From: Variovorax brevis
Lineage (GTDB): Bacteria > Pseudomonadota > Gammaproteobacteria > Burkholderiales > Burkholderiaceae_C
Assembly: GCF_030317105.1 (NCBI RefSeq)
Contig: NZ_JASZYG010000006.1
Span: forward strand, 310,001 to 374,000
DNA length: 64,000 nt
Direction of reading: 5' to 3'
The translations under genes were made by a program, and so were the position numbers. Below, piece after piece: positions 24,347 through 32,282 of this stretch. Every line of letters begins with the position of its first letter. The stretch's first letter is position 1. The notes beneath the pieces are model-generated. The model was not told the DNA's origin, searched no databases, and saw nothing but the letters and a program-made list of their open reading frames with translations.

Positions 24347-25168
24347 TCAGCGGGTCTGCTGGCGCCACTCGGCTTTCCACAGCCGCTGCAATTCCGCAGC
24401 CACGGCGGGCGGCGGATTGCCCACCAGCGTGTCGCGGTTCACGCGATGCACAAAGCCGAAGATCTGCCCGGAGTCCGGCGCATAGAGCTGCACCGCGCTG
24501 TTGTCATAGCAGTCGTGCGCCTTGCAGAACCCATTGAAGGCATAGCGCGCGCCCGCCACATTCACCCAGCGCGGCGGAGGCGCGGGGCCGTTCATTTGCG
24601 CCAGCCAGGGCTCACGGGCGTCGGCGCCGAGTGCCTTGCGCCATGCCGCACCGAACTTCGGCGAAGCGACCACCACGTCGACACTGCCGGCCGCAGGCGG
24701 CGGTGAAGGCGCGGCGACGTAGGGTTGAACGGCATCGACCTTGCAGGCGAAGAACTGCACTTTCAACAGTTGGCTGCCCAGCGCAGCAGCGGTCTTGCCG
24801 TCGGCACTGAGCTTGATGTAGCGATTGCGCTTGTCGCGGTAAACGATGAACAGGAGTTCCGATCCGCCACGCACTTCGCTGAGCAGCGCCATCTCGTAGT
24901 TCTCCGGCGGCGAATTGCCGAAGTACGAGGCCGCCGCCTGCGGCTTGATGCCCGTCAGGCGCTGGCCGTCACGTTCGACCATCAACGCGTCTGCCTCAAC
25001 TTTGAGCTTGGGGGCATACGGGTTGGCGCAATTCACCGACCACGTGCCGCCGTACATCGCGAGAACGTCAGCCGGCAGGCGCTGCGCCAGCGCGGACGCA
25101 CCGGCGGCCACGCAAAGCCACGCCATGACCCCTGCCTGAAGGACGCGCCGCGTTGCCAATGGAGCCAC
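24347..25168 (-). CDS. Periplasmic protein with C-terminal Ivy-type lysozyme-inhibitor domain
   Basis: A 273-aa exported protein. The signal peptide is residues 1-29 (ending SALAQ). Residues about 30-145 form a beta-rich domain I do not recognise (GGTWSVNCANPYAPKLKV, LLFIVYRDKRNRYIKLSADG). After a Pro-rich linker (150-162), residues 168-273 resemble the inhibitor of vertebrate lysozyme family. GFCKAHDCYDNSAVQLYAPD (about 213-232) matches the conserved C-K-x-H-D-C loop that enters the lysozyme active site, and the two cysteines (215, 220) would form its disulfide. It probably protects peptidoglycan from host or competitor lysozymes. The Ivy call rests on motif and length. Confidence 0.72.
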   Translation of the reverse strand: MAPLATRRVLQAGVMAWLCVAAGASALAQRLPADVLAMYGGTWSVNCANPYAPKLKVEADALMVERDGQRLTGIKPQAAASYFGNSPPENYEMALLSEVRGGSELLFIVYRDKRNRYIKLSADGKTAAALGSQLLKVQFFACKVDAVQPYVAAPSPPPAAGSVDVVVASPKFGAAWRKALGADAREPWLAQMNGPAPPPRWVNVAGARYAFNGFCKAHDCYDNSAVQLYAPDSGQIFGFVHRVNRDTLVGNPPPAVAAELQRLWKAEWRQQTR

Positions 25169-25225
25169 AGGAATCTCCTGAAGAGCCGTGCCAGTGCACA
25201 GGGTACACGCCGCGCAGGGTGATGC

Positions 25226-26134
25226 CTATCCCGGCCCGTCCCGGCGCAGGCTGTTGCTCAGCGCAGTCTTGCGCAAAATCACAGCGAACGACTGCACATG
25301 CATCGGCTGCGCCTCGCCGAGCCGCCACAGGATGCCCGGCGTCCGAACGGGCGTCGGGCTTTCCAGCGGAATCACCGCCAGGCCCGTCATCGACTCGGTC
25401 ACCGCGTTGATCGCCACGATCGATCCGATCTGCGTGCGCGCCACCAGACCCAGCATCGGCGCCACGGTGGACATCTCGGCCACGACGACCGGCTCGGCAC
25501 CACACGCCCGAAAGCACTCGTCCAGCATGGTGCGCGTGGAGAAGTTGGACGACAGCAGCACCAGCGACTGCCGATGCAGCTCCACCATGCGGATGCGCTT
25601 GCGGCTGGCCAGTGGATGGCTTTGCGACACGACCAGCACCATCTCCTCGTTGTAGAGCGGCTCGAACCACAGGTCTTCCGGGTCGTTCGGCCGGTAGGCG
25701 ATGCCCAGGTCCAGGTCGCCGGACTTGAGCCGCGCGCCGATCACCTCCGCCGACAGTTCCTCCACGCTGATGCGCACCGTGGGATGGCGCGCCAGCAACT
25801 GCGCCACGCACTCCGGAATGAGCCCGATGTTGAAGGTGTGCGTCGCGCCCACGCGCACCGTGCCGCTCAGGCTGCTGGTGCCCGGCTTGAGGAGCGCGAT
25901 GCCCTGGTCGACCTCCTTGAGTGCGCGCGACGCATAGCCGCGCAGCAACTCGCCCGCCTCGGTCGTGACCACCTTCTTGCCGATGCGCTCGAACAGGGGT
26001 TGGCCCAGCTCGTCTTCGAGCTGGCGAATCTGGTGCGACAGGGTCGATTGGGTCACATGCACCCGCTCGGCCGCACGCGTAAAGCTCAGGCAATCGGCCA
26101 GCGCCACGAAGTAGCGCAAGTGCCTCATCTCCAT
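25226..26134 (-). CDS. LysR-type transcriptional regulator (CynR-like)
   Basis: A 302-aa LTTR. The N-terminal helix-turn-helix is MRHLRYFVALADCLSFTRAA, then ERVHVTQSTLSHQIRQLEDEL. The effector domain begins SGTVRVGATHTFNIGLIPEC. ATG 26134 is taken because the family starts M-E-M-R-H-L; ATG 26188 would add an unlikely N-terminus. It is divergent from the dioxygenase operon, 134 bp between start codons, the normal position for an LTTR that activates the neighbouring catabolic operon in response to an aromatic or carboxylate inducer. Confidence 0.9.
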   Translation of the reverse strand: MEMRHLRYFVALADCLSFTRAAERVHVTQSTLSHQIRQLEDELGQPLFERIGKKVVTTEAGELLRGYASRALKEVDQGIALLKPGTSSLSGTVRVGATHTFNIGLIPECVAQLLARHPTVRISVEELSAEVIGARLKSGDLDLGIAYRPNDPEDLWFEPLYNEEMVLVVSQSHPLASRKRIRMVELHRQSLVLLSSNFSTRTMLDECFRACGAEPVVVAEMSTVAPMLGLVARTQIGSIVAINAVTESMTGLAVIPLESPTPVRTPGILWRLGEAQPMHVQSFAVILRKTALSNSLRRDGPG

Positions 26135-26164
26135 GGAAACCCCTGTGAATGATCGATGGTGTCG

Positions 26165-26188
26165 ATGATATCCATGGAAATTCATCAT
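26165..26188. promoter_or_regulatory. Candidate LysR binding site
   Basis: ATGAT (26165-26169) and ATCAT (26184-26188) form an inverted repeat with a 14-bp spacer around CCATGG, within the lysR/dioxygenase divergent region. It fits the spaced dyad of LTTR sites. Other short dyads (ATTC...GAAT at 26180-26200) overlap, so the exact site is uncertain. Confidence 0.35.
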
Positions 26189-26268
26189 TTGCGACGGAAT
26201 GTTTCAGGGTCTATTGTCCGGACTCATCAAGAAGCGCCCGCTTCGGGTGCAAAGCAGGAGACCACGCA

Positions 26269-27153
26269 ATGTCCAACACACAACAAGATGCGATCACCCA
26301 GGATGTCCTCAAAGCCTTCGCGGGCACGCCGGACGCCCGTCTGCGCCAGCTGATGACCTCGCTCGTCAAGCACATCCACGCCTTTGCGCGCGAAGTCGAC
26401 TTGACGCCAGAGGAATGGATCGCCGGCCTGAACTTCCTGAATGCCACGGGTCAGATCTCGACCGACAAACGGCCCGAATTCATCCTGCTGTCGGACACGC
26501 TGGGGCTGTCGATGATGGTCGTCGCGTTGGCCCAAGCCCGCGCCAGTGCCGACGCCAAGGGCGCGACCGAAGCGACCGAAGCGACCGTCGAAGGCCCCTT
26601 CTACTGGGCCGGCGCGCCCGAACTGGCATTGGGCAGCGACATCGGCGAAGGCGTTCCCGGCGAGCCGACCTTCTACATGGGCCGCGTGACCGACGTGCAC
26701 GGGCAACCGCTGGCCGGCGCGCTGCTGGACGTGTGGTCCGGCGACGGCGACGGCAAGTACGACATGCAGCTGAGCGCCGAGCCGACGATGCGCGCGCGCG
26801 GTCGCTTTCGCACCGACGCGCAGGGCCGCTACTGGTTCTGGTCGATCCTGCCCACCTACTACCCGGTGCCCGACGACGGCCCGGTGGGCGACATGATGCG
26901 TGCCACCGGCCGCAACATCTACCGGCCCGGACACATCCACATGCAGATTTCCGCGCCGGGCCACGTGATGCTGACGACGCACCTGTTCGTTGCCGGCAGC
27001 CCGTACCTCGAAGAAGACGCCGTCTTCGGCAAGCGCGACAGCCTGGTGGTGGACTTCGAAAAGCACGCAGCCGGCAAGGCCGTCGACGGCCGCGAGATGG
27101 CCGTCCCCTATCACTCCGCGAGCTACGACTTCCGGCTCGCGCCAGCCGCGTGA
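26269..27153 (+). CDS. Intradiol ring-cleavage dioxygenase (catechol/hydroxyquinol 1,2-dioxygenase-like)
   Basis: A 294-aa non-heme Fe(III) dioxygenase that cleaves an ortho-diphenol between its hydroxyls. The N-terminal dimerisation domain covers residues about 20-90 (EEWIAGLNFLNATGQ, LLSDTLGLSMMV), and ATVEGPFYWAGAP opens the catalytic domain. Predicted iron ligands are Y164 (GDGKYDM), Y197/Y198 (PTYYPVP), H222 and H224 (RPGHIHMQ), all present. CAGGAGACC lies upstream of ATG 26269. No muconate cycloisomerase or maleylacetate reductase follows, which is unusual. Substrate class is inferred: catechol, hydroxyquinol or a substituted catechol. Confidence 0.9.
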   Translation: MSNTQQDAITQDVLKAFAGTPDARLRQLMTSLVKHIHAFAREVDLTPEEWIAGLNFLNATGQISTDKRPEFILLSDTLGLSMMVVALAQARASADAKGATEATEATVEGPFYWAGAPELALGSDIGEGVPGEPTFYMGRVTDVHGQPLAGALLDVWSGDGDGKYDMQLSAEPTMRARGRFRTDAQGRYWFWSILPTYYPVPDDGPVGDMMRATGRNIYRPGHIHMQISAPGHVMLTTHLFVAGSPYLEEDAVFGKRDSLVVDFEKHAAGKAVDGREMAVPYHSASYDFRLAPAA

Positions 27154-27184
27154 CAGCGGCAGCAACCACCCATCAAGGACTCCC

Positions 27185-27991
27185 ATGAAGATCGGCAAGG
27201 CCACCGTGCCGCGCACGTCCATCAGCACATCGGACGAACACACCATCGTCATTCGCGGGCAAGACCTGTCGAAGGACCTGATCGGCAAGATTTCCTTTGT
27301 CGACCATTTCTTCCTGCTGCTCACCGGCCGGCACCCGAGCGCCGGCGAGACGGCGGTGCTGAACGCCACGCTGGTGGCCATTGCCGAGCACGGGCTGGTG
27401 CCCAGCGTGCAGGCGGCGCGCATGACCTTTGCCGCCGCGCCAGACGCGATGCAGGGCGCCGTGGCCGCGGGCATCCTGGGTTGCGGCTCCGTGGTGCTGG
27501 GCTCATCGGAGACAGCCGGCCGCTTCTACAGCGAGATCGACGCACAGGCGAGCACCGGCCGGCCGCTGGCGGCTGCAGCGCTCGCCGTGATGCAGGAGTG
27601 GCGCGCGGCCAAGCGCTCGATTCCCGGCTACGGCCATCCGCTGCACAAGGAGCGTGACGAACGCGTCGGCGCGCTGTTCAAGACGGCGAAGGCAGCAGGC
27701 ACGAGCCTTCGCTTCGTCGAGATCGCCGAAGCCGTGGAGGCGCTCATGCCCGAAGTGCTGGGCAAGCCTCTCAAGCTCAACGTGTCGGGCGCGATTCCCG
27801 CCGTGCTGCTGGGCGCGGGCTTTCCGGTGGAGGCGCTCAAGGGCGTGCCCATCCTGGCGCGCACGGCCGGCCTGATCGCCCACATGTACGAGGAGATCCG
27901 TCAGCCGATCGGCTTTGCCTTGTCGTACCAGGCCACGCGCGAGATGGAATACGACGGCGCGCTCCCGGCGCATTTCGGACAGCACAAATGA
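27185..27991 (+). CDS. Citryl-CoA lyase-like protein (short citrate synthase fold)
   Basis: A 268-aa protein with the citrate synthase fold but about 150 residues shorter than true citrate synthases, the size of citryl-CoA lyase-type proteins. SIPGYGHPLHKERDERV carries the conserved catalytic His of the fold, and NVSGAIPAVLLGAGFP and LIAHMYEEIRQP match the later acyl-CoA binding segments. In this fold it would cleave or form a C-C bond next to a CoA thioester. The downstream CoA-transferase overlaps it by 4 bases and could supply the thioester. The actual substrate is unknown. Confidence 0.8.
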   Translation: MKIGKATVPRTSISTSDEHTIVIRGQDLSKDLIGKISFVDHFFLLLTGRHPSAGETAVLNATLVAIAEHGLVPSVQAARMTFAAAPDAMQGAVAAGILGCGSVVLGSSETAGRFYSEIDAQASTGRPLAAAALAVMQEWRAAKRSIPGYGHPLHKERDERVGALFKTAKAAGTSLRFVEIAEAVEALMPEVLGKPLKLNVSGAIPAVLLGAGFPVEALKGVPILARTAGLIAHMYEEIRQPIGFALSYQATREMEYDGALPAHFGQHK

Positions 27992-29145
27992 TTCCAGTCC
28001 TCCAGGGCCTGAAGGTGGTCGAGCAGGGCACCTTCATCACCGGACCGGCGGCGGGCATGCTGCTGGGCGACTTGGGGGCCGACGTCATCAAGGTGGAGCA
28101 GCCGGTGACGGGCGATCCGTTCCGCGCCTTCAAGAACGGCCTCTACAGCCCGCACTACCAGACCTACAACCGCAACAAGCGCAGCATCGAGCTGGACACG
28201 AAGAAGGCCGAGGACCTCGCGGTGCTCGACGCTTTGATCGCCGATGCCGACGTCTACATCCAGAACTTCCGCCCCGGCGTGGCCGAAAAACTGGGCGTCG
28301 GCGCGGAGCGGTTGCAGGCGCTCAACCCGAAGCTCATCTATTGCTCGATCAGCGGCTTTGGCTCTTCCGGGCCGGCCGTCAGCCGACCGGCATACGACAC
28401 GGTGGCGCAAGCGGCCAGCGGCTTCCTGAACCTGCTCATCAACCCGGCGAACCCGCGCGTCGTGGGTCCGGCCATTGCGGATGCGCTCACCGGCTTCTAC
28501 GCCACCTACGGCGTGCTCGGCGCCTTGTTCGAGCGCAACCGCACGGGCGTCGGCCGCAAGGTCGAGGTGTCGATGCTGGAGGCGATGACGCACTTCAACC
28601 TCGACGCATTCACACACTTCCTTCAGGTCGACGAGGTGATGGGGCCGTACAGCCGGCCGAGCGTGTCGCAGTCCTATGTGCTGCGCTGCGCGGACGACAA
28701 GTGGATCGCGCTGCACATGTCCTCGCCCGAGAAATTCTGGCGCGGCCTGGCCGTCGCCATCGAGCAGCCGGACATCTTCGAAGACCCGCGCTTTGCCACG
28801 CGCGAGGCGCGCATCGACAACCAGGAAGCGATCATCGAACTGCTCGGCGAGCGCTTTCTCACGCGACCACGCGACGAGTGGTGCCAGCGCCTGCAGCGCG
28901 AGGACGTTCCCAACGCGCCGATGTACGACACCAGCGAGGCGCTCGAAGACCCGCAGGCCAAGCACCTGCAGCTGATGACCTCCGCAGAGCATCCGGTAAT
29001 GGGCCTGTTTCGCACCGTGCGCTCGCCGGTGAGCTTCGACGGCCAGCGCTCGCTCGACGTGCGTCCGCCCCCCACGTTGGGCGAGCACAACGACGAGATC
29101 CGCGCCGAGCTGCGGCGCAACAAGACACAAGGGAACAAGGCATGA
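27988..29145 (+). CDS. CaiB/BaiF family (class III) CoA-transferase
   Basis: A 385-aa family III CoA-transferase. LKVVEQGTFITGPAAGMLLG and LGADVIKVEQPVTGDPFR are the N-terminal CoA-binding motifs, NRNKRSIELD follows, and the catalytic Asp is expected in AIADALTGFYATYGVLGAL. YCSISGFGSSGP is the conserved central loop. It moves CoA between carboxylates in the cytoplasm. Its start overlaps the lyase stop (ATGA), and its own stop overlaps the start of the Bug gene, so the three are likely translationally coupled. Donor and acceptor acids are unknown. Confidence 0.9.
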   Translation: MIPVLQGLKVVEQGTFITGPAAGMLLGDLGADVIKVEQPVTGDPFRAFKNGLYSPHYQTYNRNKRSIELDTKKAEDLAVLDALIADADVYIQNFRPGVAEKLGVGAERLQALNPKLIYCSISGFGSSGPAVSRPAYDTVAQAASGFLNLLINPANPRVVGPAIADALTGFYATYGVLGALFERNRTGVGRKVEVSMLEAMTHFNLDAFTHFLQVDEVMGPYSRPSVSQSYVLRCADDKWIALHMSSPEKFWRGLAVAIEQPDIFEDPRFATREARIDNQEAIIELLGERFLTRPRDEWCQRLQREDVPNAPMYDTSEALEDPQAKHLQLMTSAEHPVMGLFRTVRSPVSFDGQRSLDVRPPPTLGEHNDEIRAELRRNKTQGNKA

Positions 29146-30137
29146 CTTGCGCAACAACGACATCCCCGGCGCGGCGGCGCCACCTGGCCACGCTCGCGCT
29201 GCTTTCATGCGGACTGCTCCTGGGCGGTGCGGCCGCGCAGGCGCAGGACCGCGGCCCGCTCAAGATGATCGTCCCCTTCGGCGCGGGCACGACGACCGAC
29301 ACGGTGGGCCGCGTCGTTGCCGAAGCGCTGGGCAAGAACCTGCAGCAACCGGTGATCGTCGACAACCGCGCCGGCGCGGGCGGCTCGACCGGCTCCGACA
29401 TGGTCGCCAAGTCGGCGCCCGATGGCCGCACGCTGGTGATGGGCACGGTGGGCACGCACGCCATCAATGCGTCGCTGTTCGCGAAGCTGCCCTATGACCC
29501 CCTGCGCGACTTCGCGCCCGTCGCCTTCATCGGCTACACGCCGACGTTGCTGGTGGTGGCGGCCGATTCGCCCATCAAGTCCCTGAAAGACCTGGCCCTG
29601 GCGGCACATCGGCCGGAGGGCGTGACCTTTGCCTCGGCCGGCAACGGCACCTCGGGCCACCTGGCCGGCGAACTGCTGGCGCAGCGGCTGGGCGGCAAGA
29701 TGATCCACGTGCCCTACAAGGAAGGCTCGGTCGCCCTGACGGGCGTCATGGCTGCGCAGGTCGACTTCATGTTCTATCACCCGGCCGCCGTGATGCCGCA
29801 GGTCAAGTCAGGCAAGCTGCGCGCCCTGGGCGCCAGCAGCGCGGTGCGAAGCGCAGCGGCGAGCGATGTGCCGACGCTGATGGAGCAAGGCGTGGCGGAC
29901 TTCGATCTGGTTGCCTGGTTCATGCTGTACGCGCCGGCCGCGACACCGCCGGCCACGCTCGCGAAGCTGCGTGACGCCAGTGCCACCGCCCTCGCCCAGG
30001 CCGACGTGACGACGCGCCTGCGCGACCAGGGCATCGAGTCGCGCGCGATGCGCGCCGAAGAGATGCAGCCTTTCAACAAGGTCGAAATTGCGAAGTGGGC
30101 CGAACTCGTGAAACGCTCCGGCGCACGCGTGGACTGA
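29142..30137 (+). CDS. Bug-type (TctC family) tricarboxylate solute-binding protein
   Basis: A 331-aa periplasmic protein of the Bordetella uptake gene family. The signal peptide is residues about 1-35 (LATLALLSCGLLLGGAAAQA). MIVPFGAGTTTDTVGRVVAE and VDNRAGAGGSTGSDMVAKSA are the two signature loops that clamp a carboxylate, and DGRTLVMGTVGTHAINASLF continues the domain. No TctA or TctB membrane genes are present, so it is an orphan binding protein or sensor, common in this group of bacteria. It overlaps the CoA-transferase stop by 4 bases. Confidence 0.9.
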   Translation: MTCATTTSPARRRHLATLALLSCGLLLGGAAAQAQDRGPLKMIVPFGAGTTTDTVGRVVAEALGKNLQQPVIVDNRAGAGGSTGSDMVAKSAPDGRTLVMGTVGTHAINASLFAKLPYDPLRDFAPVAFIGYTPTLLVVAADSPIKSLKDLALAAHRPEGVTFASAGNGTSGHLAGELLAQRLGGKMIHVPYKEGSVALTGVMAAQVDFMFYHPAAVMPQVKSGKLRALGASSAVRSAAASDVPTLMEQGVADFDLVAWFMLYAPAATPPATLAKLRDASATALAQADVTTRLRDQGIESRAMRAEEMQPFNKVEIAKWAELVKRSGARVD

Positions 30138-30215
30138 TGCGCTCGCCACCACGGCATTCCCCGATTTGATCCCGGCATGTGCAACTGAACCAAAACCAAC
30201 GAGGAGACAAAGACC

Positions 30216-31427
30216 ATGAAGACGCAGAACTTTTCCGGCATCGGACGGCGTACCGCCATGACGGCCATCGCACTGGCTGCCGCAGGCATCGCGGTGGCGC
30301 AGCCGGCCGGCCAGCCCATCCGCATCGGCAGCACGCTGGCGCTGACCGGGCCGCTTTCGGCCACGGCGCAGATCCACAAGCTGGTGGGCGACATCTACAT
30401 CGAGCAGGTCAACAAGCGCGGCGGCCTGCTCGGGCGGCCCGTTGAATGGGTGGTGAAGGACGACCAGTCCAAGCCCGACCTGGCGCGCACGCTGTACGAG
30501 CAATTGGTGACGGCCGACAAGGTCGACCTGCTCATGGGCCCCTATGCCACGGGCGCCATCCTGTCGGCCATGGGCGTGGCGCAACGCTACAACAAGGTGC
30601 TGGTGCACCACACGCTCGGCATTCCCTCGCTGGCCAAGTACGACATGCAGTTCCCGGCCTGGTCGATCGGCTCGGACCCGGCCACCACCGTGCCCAACAC
30701 GCTGTTCGATGCGCTTGCCGCTGGGCCCAAGCCGCCGAAGACCGTAGCTGTGGTGACGAGCAAGTTCCCCTCGATCCAGTTCATGAGCGCGGGTGCGCGC
30801 GAGGTCATCAAGAAGCGCGGCCTGACGGAAGTGCTGTTTCTCGAATGGGACTTCGGCAACCGCGACTTCGGCCCGATTGCCAACCGAGTGAAGGATGCCA
30901 AGCCCGACTTCGTGTGGGTCGGCGCCATCGGGCTGGAAGGCAACCTGCTGCTCGACGCGATGAAGAAAATCGACTACCTGCCTCCGCAGCACTTCTACCT
31001 GTACCCGGCGCCCGGTCCGCTGCTCGCATCGCCGGACGCGAAGCTTGCGCTGTCGGCCACGATCTTCGAAGACCAGCCGCCCTTCACCTCCAACTTCGGC
31101 GCGGCCGAGTTCGTGAAGATCTACAAGGAACGCGCGGCCAAGGCCGGCTTCACCGACACCGCGGTCGAAACGCAGGCAGCGGCGTCGTACACGGCGTGGC
31201 AGATCCTCGAAGCCGGCGTCACCGCCACCAAGAGCCTGGACGACAAGAAGATCGCCGACTACCTGAAGACGAACAAGGTCGACACCATCCAGGGCAAGCT
31301 GCGCTTCGATGGCACCGGCAACTTCGGCGACGACCTGATGCGCATCAAGCAGATCCAGGATGGCAAGTGGGTCGTGGTCTGGCCGAAGGAAGTGACCTCC
31401 GGTGGCGCCAAGATGCTGACGCCCTGA
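30216..31427 (+). CDS. Branched-chain-type ABC transporter substrate-binding protein (LivK-like)
   Basis: A 403-aa periplasmic-binding fold type I protein. The signal peptide ends near AAAGIAVAQPAG. IRIGSTLALTGPLSATAQIH is the first ligand-binding strand, followed by NKRGGLLGRPVEWVVKDDQS, typical of Peripla_BP_6. Ligands of this family include amino acids, urea and aromatic or dicarboxylic acids; enzyme neighbours favour an aromatic acid. GAGGAGACAAAGACC precedes ATG 30216. It is the second solute-binding protein in the operon, next to the Bug gene. Confidence 0.9.
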   Translation: MKTQNFSGIGRRTAMTAIALAAAGIAVAQPAGQPIRIGSTLALTGPLSATAQIHKLVGDIYIEQVNKRGGLLGRPVEWVVKDDQSKPDLARTLYEQLVTADKVDLLMGPYATGAILSAMGVAQRYNKVLVHHTLGIPSLAKYDMQFPAWSIGSDPATTVPNTLFDALAAGPKPPKTVAVVTSKFPSIQFMSAGAREVIKKRGLTEVLFLEWDFGNRDFGPIANRVKDAKPDFVWVGAIGLEGNLLLDAMKKIDYLPPQHFYLYPAPGPLLASPDAKLALSATIFEDQPPFTSNFGAAEFVKIYKERAAKAGFTDTAVETQAAASYTAWQILEAGVTATKSLDDKKIADYLKTNKVDTIQGKLRFDGTGNFGDDLMRIKQIQDGKWVVVWPKEVTSGGAKMLTP

Positions 31428-31428
31428 G

Positions 31429-32280
31429 ATGCCGAGCTTTTCGCTGCTCTCGCAGTCCATTCTTTCGGGCATCTTCGTTGGCGCGCTCTATGGGTTGATG
31501 GGTCTGGGGCTCAGCCTCAGCTGGGGCCTGCTGCGGCTCATCAACCTGGCGCACTTTGCATTCGCCTTCCTGGCGGCCTACCTGTGCTACCAGATGGCGA
31601 CGATGGGAATGGACCCATTGCTGACCATGGTCGTCATCGTGCCGCTGTTCTTTGCGCTGGGCGCCGGCCTGCACTGGGTGATGGCGCGCTTCGCAGTGAC
31701 GCCCTTCAACTCGCTGCTGCTGACCTTCGGTCTCACGGGCATTGCGGAAAGCGTGATCCAGTCCATCTGGACCGCCGACTTCCGCAAGCTCGAATCGAGC
31801 TATGCGCAGCAGAAGTTCAAGGTGGGCGAACTGTTCGTGCCGGTGCCGGAGTTCATCACGCTGGTGCTGGCCGTGGGCCTGACCTTCGCGGTGTGGGCGG
31901 TGCTTCGCTTCACCGACATCGGAAAGGCGATGCGCGCCGCAGCGCAGGATGCACCCGTGGCCGCCGCGTTCGGCGTGAATGAAAAAGCCTCGGGCCTGCT
32001 GCTGGCCGGCACCTGCGCCGCGCTGGCGAGCATCGCCGGCGTGTGCCTGGCCCTGGGCCACACGCTGACGCCGTCGCAGATGTATTCATGGGTCGGCGTG
32101 GTGTTCGCAGCCGTGATGCTGGGTGGCTTGGGCAGCGCGCTGGGGCCGCTCATTGCGGGCACCGTGATCGGCGTCAGCGAGGCCATCACCATGGCCGTCA
32201 CGGCGCCGTCGTGGGCACCGATCGTGTCCTTCACCCTGTTGATCCTGATCCTTGTACTGCGGCCCGGAAAGGCCTCCTGA
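31429..32280 (+). CDS. Branched-chain-type ABC permease (LivH-like)
   Basis: A 283-aa inner-membrane permease with about eight hydrophobic segments. SGIFVGALYGLMGLGLSLSW and LINLAHFAFAFLAAYLCY form the start of BPD_transp_2. FTDIGKAMRAAAQDAPVAAA is the cytoplasmic loop that contacts the ATPase, and FAAVMLGGLGSALGPLIAGT is a conserved late segment. The start follows the binding-protein stop by one base. Confidence 0.92.
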   Translation: MPSFSLLSQSILSGIFVGALYGLMGLGLSLSWGLLRLINLAHFAFAFLAAYLCYQMATMGMDPLLTMVVIVPLFFALGAGLHWVMARFAVTPFNSLLLTFGLTGIAESVIQSIWTADFRKLESSYAQQKFKVGELFVPVPEFITLVLAVGLTFAVWAVLRFTDIGKAMRAAAQDAPVAAAFGVNEKASGLLLAGTCAALASIAGVCLALGHTLTPSQMYSWVGVVFAAVMLGGLGSALGPLIAGTVIGVSEAITMAVTAPSWAPIVSFTLLILILVLRPGKAS

Positions 32281-32282
32281 CG

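Noticed and set aside
24174..24380. 68-codon minus-strand frame
   Set aside because: It consists of translated hairpin repeats and has no domain or start signal.
26227..27474. 415-codon minus-strand frame opposite the dioxygenase
   Set aside because: The plus strand encodes an intradiol dioxygenase with all iron ligands; the minus frame is a shadow.
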